Assembly (NCBI GenBank): GCA_031431235.1
Contig: JANPDA010000443.1
Location: 1 to 5,265 of the forward strand
DNA from: JANNSW01 sp031431235
GTDB taxonomy: Bacteria; Pseudomonadota; Alphaproteobacteria; Rhizobiales; Hyphomicrobiaceae
Direction of reading: 5' to 3'
Length of the DNA stretch: 5,265 bases
Shown: positions 1 through 5,265 of the stretch, one piece after another
Layout: each line of letters begins with the position of its first letter
How positions within the stretch are numbered: position 1 is the stretch's first letter
Made by a program: the position numbers and the translations under genes
The notes under the pieces: generated by a model
What the model saw: only the letters and a program-made list of their open reading frames with translations
What the model was told of the DNA's origin: nothing
Database searches by the model: none

Positions 1-1683
1 GAGCTGGCTGGTGATCTCGACCTCGCCGCCATGCATCCGCACGAGGCCCATCACGATCGAAAGCCCCAGGCCCGCACCTTCGTAGCGCCGGCTCAGACCA
101 CGATCGACCTGGACGAACGGGTTGCCGAGGCTGCCGATCTCGGCCGGCGAGATGCCGATGCCGGTATCCGTCACGACCAGGGCAACCCCCTCGACTGTCC
201 GGTCGGCCGCAACCAGGACCCTGCCGCCCGCGCGATTGAACTTCACGGCATTGGAGAGCAGGTTCAGCAGCATCTGGCGCACCGCGCGCCGGTCGGCGAC
301 GATGTCTGGAAGGCCGATCGCGATGGTCGAGGACAGCGAGACTTGCTTGGCGCTCGCCTGGGGACGCACGCTGTCGAGGCATTCGGCGACGATGGCACCG
401 AGCGCGAGCGGCTCGAGCGTGATCTCGTAGCGTCCAGCCTCGATACGCGAGATGTCGAGCAGGTCATTGACGAGCTGCAGCAGGTGCTCGCCGCTCGACT
501 TGATGATGCGCGCGTAGTCCGCGGTCCGCTCCGTCGACAGCGGCCGGCCGGTCGATTCGGCCATCATGCTGGAGAAGCCGATGATCGAGTTCAACGGCGT
601 GCGCAGCTCATGGCTCATGCTGGCGAGGAAGTGGCTCGTGGCTCGGTTGGCGGTGTCCGCCACCTCCTTGGCGTGCTGTAGCTCCTGCTCGTGGGCCTTG
701 CGGACGCTGATGTCGCGGGTGACGGCGACGACCCCGCCCGTGCCGGTGGTTTCGGGGCCGCGGGCGAGCGGGCGGCAACGGATCTCGGTCCAGATGGTCC
801 CGCCGGGCAGACGCGGCGACTGCAGGCGGATCTCGATCGAGCGCTCCTCGCCGCGATGGGCGCAATTGGAAAGCGTCGTCAGATAGAGCGGGCGGTCGGC
901 GACGTGGACATGCTCGAGCAGGCCGTTGCCGATCAGGCTGGCAGGCTGCAGGCCGATCAGGCGCTCGCTGGCGCCCGAGGCGAAGGTCACGGCGCCAAAG
1001 GGCTCGTGGCGGGTGATGAGATCGGTCGCGTGGTCGGCGAGCAGGCGGTAGCGATCTTGCGCGAGCTCGGCCTCGAGGGCGGCCGAATGGTGCAATCCCT
1101 GCAGGCGCGCGACGATGCCGGCGCCGTAGACGATCGCAGCGAGCGTCCCCAGCCGGTCGATCAACATCAAGCTCGCATGGGGCATCGCGGGCGGGGAAAG
1201 CATGCCGACCGCATCCGCCATGGCGAGCCCGATCAGCACGGCCGCAGCAAGCAGCGCGGCAAACAGCACGACGCGGCGGTTGGACGAGAGCGCGGCCTCG
1301 AGTGGCACCAACATCAGCCAGGCGGCGATGAAGATGCCGACGCCGCCCCACAGCGCAGCTCCGATCACGGCAAAGCCCGCGAGCGTCACCGCCGACAGCT
1401 CGTAGGCGATGTCGAGCCGACCCGTGCGCGAGAGCGCGACGGCGGTGGCGGCCGGGAACAGGAACCACAGCATGGCGATGCCGCCAGCCTGGCCGAGGTG
1501 ACCCTCGGAGATCGCGTAGGCAAGCAGCACCACGAACGATACCGCGGAGGCCGCCGACTGCGACACGATAAAGGCCAGATGCCGCATCGCCATCGCGCGC
1601 TCGCCGCGCACCGATGGGTGAAGGAGAGGCAACAGCCTCGGCTCGATCAGAGCGAGCCATTCATTGGTGAGGGTACGCAACAC
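1..1683 (-). CDS. Membrane-bound PAS sensor histidine kinase (HisKA/HATPase_c), C-terminus cut by window edge
   Basis: Inner-membrane sensor kinase that should autophosphorylate on histidine and pass the phosphate to a response regulator. The gene runs off the left edge; 561 codons are visible. Residues about 36-195 hold several hydrophobic stretches (about 36-59, 66-82, 101-128, 138-161), a multi-pass membrane domain. Residues about 205-328 look like a PAS region, ending in the typical TRDISVRKAHE segment followed by a short helical linker. The H-box is FLASMSHELRTPLNSIIGFS with phosphoacceptor His358. The HATPase_c domain shows an N-box (LLNLLSNAVKF, Asn478), a D-box (DTGIGI, Asp506) and a G-box (GAGLGL, 536-541). 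No receiver domain is seen before the edge. I chose GTG at 1683, giving VLRTLTNEWLALIEPRLLPLL, because codons upstream lose the third-position G/C bias. TTG at 1680 is an alternative; ATG at 1860 would add a 59-residue tail that does not look coding. The architecture and H-box resemble the DivJ/PleC group of alphaproteobacterial kinases, but its cognate regulator and signal are unknown. It is divergent from the secretion operon. Confidence 0.9.
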   Translation of the reverse strand, partial: MLRTLTNEWLALIEPRLLPLLHPSVRGERAMAMRHLAFIVSQSAASAVSFVVLLAYAISEGHLGQAGGIAMLWFLFPAATAVALSRTGRLDIAYELSAVTLAGFAVIGAALWGGVGIFIAAWLMLVPLEAALSSNRRVVLFAALLAAAVLIGLAMADAVGMLSPPAMPHASLMLIDRLGTLAAIVYGAGIVARLQGLHHSAALEAELAQDRYRLLADHATDLITRHEPFGAVTFASGASERLIGLQPASLIGNGLLEHVHVADRPLYLTTLSNCAHRGEERSIEIRLQSPRLPGGTIWTEIRCRPLARGPETTGTGGVVAVTRDISVRKAHEQELQHAKEVADTANRATSHFLASMSHELRTPLNSIIGFSSMMAESTGRPLSTERTADYARIIKSSGEHLLQLVNDLLDISRIEAGRYEITLEPLALGAIVAECLDSVRPQASAKQVSLSSTIAIGLPDIVADRRAVRQMLLNLLSNAVKFNRAGGRVLVAADRTVEGVALVVTDTGIGISPAEIGSLGNPFVQVDRGLSRRYEGAGLGLSIVMGLVRMHGGEVEITSQL

Positions 1684-1692
1684 GAGACCCGT

Positions 1693-1708
1693 CGGCGCAA
1701 TCGCGCCG
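1693..1708. repeat. Small GC-rich hairpin just upstream of the kinase start
   Basis: CGGCGC, a 4-base loop (AATC) and GCGCCG form a perfect 6-bp stem. On the kinase transcript it ends 9 bases before the proposed GTG start, so it sits over or beside the ribosome-binding region. It may affect kinase translation, or may be chance in GC-rich DNA. Confidence 0.4.
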
Positions 1709-1775
1709 TCCCACAAGATGGTGAACGGCCTAGTTATGGGCCCGGTAACGCTAACGATCGGTGAAGGCGAGAGCC

Positions 1776-1792
1776 GAATCACACTATGATTC
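1776..1792. promoter_or_regulatory. Inverted repeat GAATCA-N5-TGATTC, candidate operator
   Basis: A perfect 6-bp inverted repeat with a 5-base spacer (CACTA), set in a relatively A/T-rich part of the divergent intergenic region. It lies about 95 bp from the proposed kinase start and about 210 bp from the start of the ABC gene. Symmetry and spacing fit a dimeric regulator site, but I do not recognise a specific regulator consensus. The function is inferred from form and position only. Confidence 0.4.
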
Positions 1793-1798
1793 AGCGGT

Positions 1799-1810
1799 CG
1801 GATCGATCCG
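1799..1810. promoter_or_regulatory. 12-bp perfect palindrome CGGATCGATCCG
   Basis: A perfect palindrome without a spacer, 6 bp from the inverted repeat at 1776-1792. It could be a second protein-binding site. GATC/CGATCG-type words are common in this GC-rich window, so chance is a real alternative. Confidence 0.3.
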
Positions 1811-1826
1811 GCGCGGCTCGGTTGCG

Positions 1827-1842
1827 GGCCGCTCGTGCGGCC
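1827..1842. repeat. GC-rich hairpin GGCCGC-TCGT-GCGGCC
   Basis: A perfect 6-bp stem with a 4-base loop, followed by another GCGGCC copy at 1846-1851. There is no T-tract on either side, so it does not look like an intrinsic terminator. It may form a structure in a leader transcript or have no role. Confidence 0.3.
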
Positions 1843-1931
1843 GTTGCGGCCCACGCGCATGCTTAACACTTGGTTCGCGAATCGCGCCGATAGTTCGTCC
1901 ACCGGTTGTCCACTGCTTCGGCGCCAACACC

Positions 1932-1960
1932 TTGACGCAGCAGACAAACAAGCGATCGAG
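1932..1960 (+). promoter_or_regulatory. Weak candidate promoter for the secretion operon
   Basis: TTGACG at 1932-1937 matches the sigma-70-type -35 box well. At 16-17 bp spacing the -10 region is GATCGA/ATCGAG, a poor match, although weak -10 boxes are common in GC-rich alphaproteobacteria. It would give a short leader of about 35-40 bases before the ABC start. Confidence 0.2.
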
Positions 1961-1989
1961 CACACCGACCGGCCCACCCTTCGAGCTTC

Positions 1990-1993
1990 AGGA
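1990..1993 (+). promoter_or_regulatory. Ribosome binding site AGGA that supports the ABC gene start
   Basis: AGGA lies 10 bases before the ATG at 2004. The reading frame stays open upstream to an ATG at 1761, but that extension has no such site and its sequence does not look like a PrtD N-terminus. This site therefore helps decide the start at 2004. Confidence 0.5.
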
Positions 1994-2003
1994 CAGATTG
2001 ACC

Positions 2004-3875
2004 ATGGCATCCGCGACCGCCATCGATACGACCGGCGAATCGACGAAGGACAAGAGGCTGGCATCGGCCAGCGAGGTGCAGGGCGGCGACCAGACGCTGA
2101 TGCGCCGGGCACTGCGCGGCTGCAAGCGCGGGCTGATCGTGGTCGGCGTGTTCAGCGTCATCGTCAACCTGCTGATGCTGACGACCTCGATCTATCTGAT
2201 GCAGCTCTCCGATCGCGTGCTGGTCAGCCGCAGCACCGACACCTTGATCATGCTGACAGCGGTCGCGGTGTTCGCGCTGATGGCGCTTGCCGGCTTCGAT
2301 CTGTTGCGCAAGTGGATACTGACGCGGCTCGGCGTCCGGCTCGAGACGACCCTCGGGGGGCCCTTGCTGGCCGCCTCGATCGATCGGGCGGGCGGTGGCG
2401 GCAGCGCCGAGATCCAGGGCTTGCGCGATCTGTCGCAGGTCAGGAGCTTCCTCTCGAGCGCAGTGGTGCCGCTCCTGTTCGACGTGCCGATGGCGCCGCT
2501 CTATGTGGCGATCGTCTTCATGATTCATCCCGACCTTGGCTGGATCACGATCGGCGGCGTGGTGATGCTCGGGTTTTTTGCCTGGGCCAACCAGTTCGTT
2601 ACCCACAAGCCGCTCGCCGAGGCGAGCAAGCACGCCATGTCCTCGCTGACGCGGGCGCAGGCACAAGTCCGCAATGCCGACGCGGTCCGTTCCATGGGCA
2701 TGATGGAGCAGTGCATCGACCTCTGGGGCAACGAGACTGTGCTTGCGTTGAAGGCGCAGGTCCGTGCTGGCGACCGCAACGCGATCATCGCGGCCTGCTC
2801 CAAGTTCTTCCGCCTGCTGCTGCAGATCGCGATCCTCGGCTGGGGCGCCTATCTGGTGCTGCAGGGCGAGCTGACGTCGGGCATGTCGATTGCCGCTTCG
2901 ATCATCGGCGCGCGTGCGCTCGCCCCGGTCGAGAGCGCGATCGAGAGTTGGAAAACACTGGTGCAGGCGATGGAGAGCTTCACGCGGGTCCAGAAGCTGC
3001 TGGCGTCGGCGCCCGCCATCTACAACCGGACCGAGCTGCCCGCACCCAAGGGCGAGGTGACTGTCGAGAAGCTCGTCTACCTGACGCCGCAGGCGCGCGA
3101 TCCGATCATCAAGCAGATCGGCTTTGCGATCCCCGCGGGCACCTCGGTAGCGTTGATCGGGCCGACGGGAGCAGGCAAGTCGACGCTCGCGCGCATGCTG
3201 GTCGGCGCCCTGCAGCCAGCGTCGGGCGCGGTCCGGCTCGACGGCTCGGATCTGCGGCACTGGAACCAGCGCCAGCTCGGCCAGTACCTGGGCTATCTAC
3301 CCCAGGACGTCGAGCTGTTCCCCGGCACGATCGCGGAGAACATCGCCCGCATGAACCCCGCCGCCAGCTCGGCCGAAGTGGTGAAGGCGGCCGAGTTCGC
3401 CTGCGTGCACGATCTGATCTCGCGGCTGAAGAACAGCTACGAGACGGTGATCTTCGATCGCGGCGCGCCGCTATCTGGCGGCCAGCGTCAGCGGGTAGCA
3501 CTCGCACGCGCCTTCTTCGGGCAGCCGCGGATCGTGGTGCTCGATGAGCCCGATGCCAACCTCGACCGCGACGGCGAGGAGGCCCTGATCCGGGCGCTCG
3601 CCAACGCCAAGAATGCCGGCATGACCGTGGTGGTGACCACGCAGCGGACCGCACTGCTGCGCCATGTCGACCGGATCCTGCTGCTTCGCGACGGCATGAT
3701 CGAGACCTACGGGCCGAGCGAGCAGGTGCTGCCGCGCATTGCCCAAGGTTCTGGCCCGGCCGAGCCGGTCAAGCCGGGTCAGGTCGCCGCCGCGGCCGGG
3801 TCTCAACAACCTGCCGAGCGCACGGCTTCGGTATCCGCAGTCCCGCCGGCGGCGCAACGCCAGGCAACGAGGTGA
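2004..3875 (+). CDS. prtD: Type I secretion ABC exporter, PrtD family (fused permease and ATPase)
   Basis: Inner-membrane ABC half-transporter of 623 residues that works as a dimer and powers one-step export of a protein substrate through a type I secretion channel. The N-terminus goes directly into the membrane domain with no C39 peptidase or peptidase-like domain, as in the PrtD group. Hydrophobic segments lie at about 43-66, 80-100, 154-174, 178-198, 270-287 and 290-308. The nucleotide-binding domain covers about 350-580: Walker A GPTGAGKST (386-394, Lys392), Q-loop Gln434 in YLPQD, signature LSGGQ (490-494), Walker B VVLDEP with Asp514 and catalytic Glu515, and D-loop NLD (519-521). The H-loop position, in VVTTQRTALL, carries Gln547 rather than the usual histidine. 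The last 42 residues (582-623) are a low-complexity A/P/Q-rich tail beyond the usual PrtD end. ATG at 2004 has an upstream AGGA; an in-frame ATG at 1761 is unlikely. The next gene starts 1 base after the stop, so the two form an operon. The substrate is not in the window. Confidence 0.93.
   Translation: MASATAIDTTGESTKDKRLASASEVQGGDQTLMRRALRGCKRGLIVVGVFSVIVNLLMLTTSIYLMQLSDRVLVSRSTDTLIMLTAVAVFALMALAGFDLLRKWILTRLGVRLETTLGGPLLAASIDRAGGGGSAEIQGLRDLSQVRSFLSSAVVPLLFDVPMAPLYVAIVFMIHPDLGWITIGGVVMLGFFAWANQFVTHKPLAEASKHAMSSLTRAQAQVRNADAVRSMGMMEQCIDLWGNETVLALKAQVRAGDRNAIIAACSKFFRLLLQIAILGWGAYLVLQGELTSGMSIAASIIGARALAPVESAIESWKTLVQAMESFTRVQKLLASAPAIYNRTELPAPKGEVTVEKLVYLTPQARDPIIKQIGFAIPAGTSVALIGPTGAGKSTLARMLVGALQPASGAVRLDGSDLRHWNQRQLGQYLGYLPQDVELFPGTIAENIARMNPAASSAEVVKAAEFACVHDLISRLKNSYETVIFDRGAPLSGGQRQRVALARAFFGQPRIVVLDEPDANLDRDGEEALIRALANAKNAGMTVVVTTQRTALLRHVDRILLLRDGMIETYGPSEQVLPRIAQGSGPAEPVKPGQVAAAAGSQQPAERTASVSAVPPAAQRQATR
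3869..3875 (+). promoter_or_regulatory. Ribosome binding site GAGGTGA overlapping the ABC stop codon
   Basis: The purine-rich GAGGTGA includes the TGA stop of the ABC gene and precedes tandem ATG codons at 3877 and 3880. This layout points to translational coupling. The spacing favours the second ATG slightly, so the true adaptor start may be 3880 instead of 3877. Confidence 0.6.
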
Positions 3876-3876
3876 G

Positions 3877-5190
3877 ATGATGGCCCCTACGTTCGACGAC
3901 TGGCACAAGCCCGTTTCCAAGAGCATCCGCAAACCGGCGCTGATCGGCCTCGCGCTGATCGTGGTGCTGGGCGGAGGGTTCGGCGTGTGGGCCGGCACGG
4001 CACCGCTGTCGAGTGCTGTCGTCGCGCACGGCGTGTTCGTTGCGACCAGTCAGAACAAGCTGATCCAGCATCTGGAAGGCGGTATCGTTCGCGCAATCCT
4101 GGCCAAGGAAGGCCAGACCGTGGAAGCTGGCCAACCGCTCGTGCTGCTCGACGACACCAATGCCAAGAGCGAGGTGAGCCGGCTCGAGATCAAGCGCCTT
4201 GCGCTGGTCGCGACCAATGCCCGGCTCGAGGCCGAGCAGGCGGGCGCCAGCGTGATCGACTTCCCGGCCGAGCTGACCGGCAGCGCCGACACCAAGCATA
4301 TCGCCGCTCCCCAGATCGCCCTGTTCCAGGCGAAGCGCCAGGAGATCGAGGCCGACCAGACGACGCGTGCACGCCAGATCGGCGCGATCCGTCAGGAGAT
4401 CGTCGGCATGCAATCGCAGAAGAAGGCAGCCGAGGAGCAACTCGAGCTCACCAATCAGGAGGTCGTGACCGCCGAAGGCCTGATTGCCCAAGGGCTGATG
4501 CAGATGCCCCGGTTCCTGCAACTCAAGCGGACGCGCTCCAAGCTCGCAGGCGATATCGGCTACTTCATCTCGGAGATGGGCAAGGCCGAGCAGCGGATTC
4601 TGGAGACCGAGAGCGAGCTTGCCCACAGCCGTACCCGTCGGGTCGAGGAGGCCGTCGACCAGTATCGGGTTGCCTTCAGCGAGCTCGCCGATACCGAGCA
4701 GCGGCTTTCGACTGCCCGCGACGTGCTGAAGCGCACGACGATCGTTGCTCCGGTGCGCGGCATCATCGTCAAGATCGAGAGCCACACCACTGGCGGCGTG
4801 ATCGGCTCGGGGCAGAAGGTGCTCGAGATCCTGCCGATCGACGACAAGCTCGTGGTCGAAGCCTTTGTCCTGCCCCAGGATATCGACAGTGTGCATCAGG
4901 GGCTCGAAGCGGAGATCAATCTCTCCGCACTCAATCAGCGTACGACACCCATGGTGGTCGGCAAGGTGATTTATGTCTCCGCCGACAAGATCGAGGGCAA
5001 GGAGCAGGGGCAGTATTATTACGTCGCCCGGGTCGAGATCAGCGACTCGGAGCTGAAGAAGCTCGGCACGGCAAAGCTGTTCCCCGGCATGCCGGCGGAA
5101 GTGTTCGTCAAGACCGGCGAGCGCACCTTCGCCGAGTACATGATGAAGCCACTGATGGATATCGCACGCCGCGGTGGCCGGGAGGGGTGA
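3877..5190 (+). CDS. HlyD-family type I secretion periplasmic adaptor (membrane fusion protein)
   Basis: Adaptor of 437 residues that is anchored in the inner membrane, spans the periplasm and links the ABC exporter to a TolC-like outer-membrane channel; it corresponds to PrtE/HlyD. A short cytoplasmic N-terminus precedes one membrane segment at about 20-42. The first half of the barrel-sandwich (lipoyl-like) domain contains the family-typical QHLEGGIV (64-71) and a following EGQTVEAGQPLV segment. Residues about 97-285 are a long charged, Q/E/K/R-rich helical region expected to form the coiled-coil hairpin. The second barrel-sandwich half begins at APVRGIIVKI (291-300), followed by the beta-barrel region. 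The C-terminus has the diagnostic FPGMPAEVFVKTGERT (402-417) and a final PLMDIARRGG segment. Length and order are normal for the family. It starts 1 base after the ABC stop. The frame is open upstream to 3739 inside the ABC gene, but that extension only reads the ABC tail in another frame. The gene ends with TGA; no outer-membrane gene follows before the window edge. Confidence 0.95.
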   Translation: MMAPTFDDWHKPVSKSIRKPALIGLALIVVLGGGFGVWAGTAPLSSAVVAHGVFVATSQNKLIQHLEGGIVRAILAKEGQTVEAGQPLVLLDDTNAKSEVSRLEIKRLALVATNARLEAEQAGASVIDFPAELTGSADTKHIAAPQIALFQAKRQEIEADQTTRARQIGAIRQEIVGMQSQKKAAEEQLELTNQEVVTAEGLIAQGLMQMPRFLQLKRTRSKLAGDIGYFISEMGKAEQRILETESELAHSRTRRVEEAVDQYRVAFSELADTEQRLSTARDVLKRTTIVAPVRGIIVKIESHTTGGVIGSGQKVLEILPIDDKLVVEAFVLPQDIDSVHQGLEAEINLSALNQRTTPMVVGKVIYVSADKIEGKEQGQYYYVARVEISDSELKKLGTAKLFPGMPAEVFVKTGERTFAEYMMKPLMDIARRGGREG

Positions 5191-5228
5191 GCTGGCTCGC
5201 GAGGCAGGCATGGTCTAGTGTTCCGGCC

Positions 5229-5265
5229 CATTCATTCGATTCCGGCGAAGCTGGATCAATGAATG
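5229..5265. repeat. Inverted repeat after the adaptor gene, reaching the window edge
   Basis: CATTCATT (5229-5236) and AATGAATG (5258-5265) are perfect 8-bp inverted arms with a 21-base interior. Inside, GATTCC (5238-5243) and GGATC (5253-5257) can pair with one bulged base, extending the stem. The right arm ends on the last base of the window, so the repeat may be longer, with GGCC just outside the left arm. There is no T-tract in view. It could be a transcript-end hairpin for the secretion operon, or a copy of a dispersed palindromic repeat. The remaining 5191-5228 shows nothing recognisable. Confidence 0.5.

Larger units (their letters stand above)
1684..2003. other. Divergent intergenic region between the kinase gene and the secretion operon
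   Basis: About 320 bp lie between the two divergent start codons. I see no convincing gene: frames that stay open here are extensions of the flanking genes and have mixed third-position bases (for example the codons around 1730-1795 on the minus strand). The stretch 1730-1795 is less GC-rich than its surroundings, as expected for a promoter zone. It contains several short perfect palindromes, listed separately, and should hold promoters for both directions. No tRNA or riboswitch was recognised. Confidence 0.75.

Noticed and set aside
608..1660. 350-codon minus-strand open frame inside the kinase gene, and a 357-codon plus-strand frame at 691-1764
   Set aside because: Both are rich in Arg/Gly/Asp/His with no domain or membrane pattern. 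The adjacent minus-strand frame encodes a clear kinase with H, N, D and G boxes, so these are GC-rich shadows.
1861..1880. TTAA-containing motif near 1863 as a possible CtrA site
   Set aside because: CtrA sites need TTAA-N7-TTAA (or close). The second half-site is not present at the right spacing.
1761..2003. 81-residue N-terminal extension of the ABC exporter from ATG 1761
   Set aside because: The extension lacks the coding character of the rest, crosses the palindrome cluster and has no good ribosome site, while ATG 2004 has AGGA at suitable spacing and gives a PrtD-like N-terminus.
1863..3260. 465-codon minus-strand frame opposite the ABC exporter, and a 570-codon plus-strand frame at 1835-3547
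   Set aside because: Low-complexity Arg/Asp/Gln/His-rich translations with no domains. They overlap a well-supported ABC exporter gene.
3739..3876. 46-residue N-terminal extension of the adaptor
   Set aside because: It lies wholly inside the ABC gene in another frame and is Arg/Ser/Pro-rich. ATG 3877/3880 follows a good ribosome site and places the membrane anchor at the normal distance.
3769..5211. 480-codon minus-strand frame opposite the adaptor gene
   Set aside because: Its long length is explained by codon bias on the coding strand. The sequence is repetitive in Leu/Asp/Gly/His with no recognisable motif, while the plus strand encodes a full HlyD-type adaptor.
1..5265. CRISPR arrays, tRNA/rRNA genes, insertion sequences, attachment sites
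   Set aside because: No regularly spaced repeats, cloverleaf-like sequence, transposase or terminal repeats of a mobile element were seen on either strand.

Overview
The window looks like the chromosome of a GC-rich alphaproteobacterium, most plausibly Bradyrhizobium or a related rhizobial genus. This is inferred from the strong G/C bias at third codon positions, the tightly packed genes, and the general character of the kinase and of the type I secretion proteins. No rRNA or other phylogenetic marker is present, so the genus is a guess.

Layout. Positions 1-1683 (minus strand) hold most of a membrane-bound hybrid-free sensor histidine kinase: a multi-pass N-terminal membrane region, one PAS-type sensory region, a HisKA dimerisation/phosphoacceptor domain and a HATPase_c domain. 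Its last residues and stop codon lie beyond the left edge. Positions 1684-2003 are a divergent intergenic region of about 320 bp with no convincing gene. It carries several short perfect palindromes, two of them only 6 bp apart. Positions 2004-3875 and 3877-5190 (plus strand) are two tightly coupled genes for a type I secretion system: an inner-membrane ABC exporter of the PrtD family and a HlyD-family periplasmic adaptor. Positions 5191-5265 are non-coding and end in an inverted repeat that touches the right edge.

How the genes work together. The ABC protein and the adaptor are two of the three parts of a Gram-negative type I secretion machine, which exports an unfolded protein (often RTX/Ca-binding) straight from cytoplasm to exterior. 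The TolC-like outer-membrane channel and the substrate are not in the window. The kinase is transcribed away from the secretion operon. Nothing in the sequence proves a functional link, although the shared intergenic region could coordinate the two.

I do not see an undescribed system here. The most notable details are a glutamine where the ABC ATPase normally has its H-loop (switch) histidine, the palindrome cluster between the divergent genes, and the inverted repeat at the right edge.
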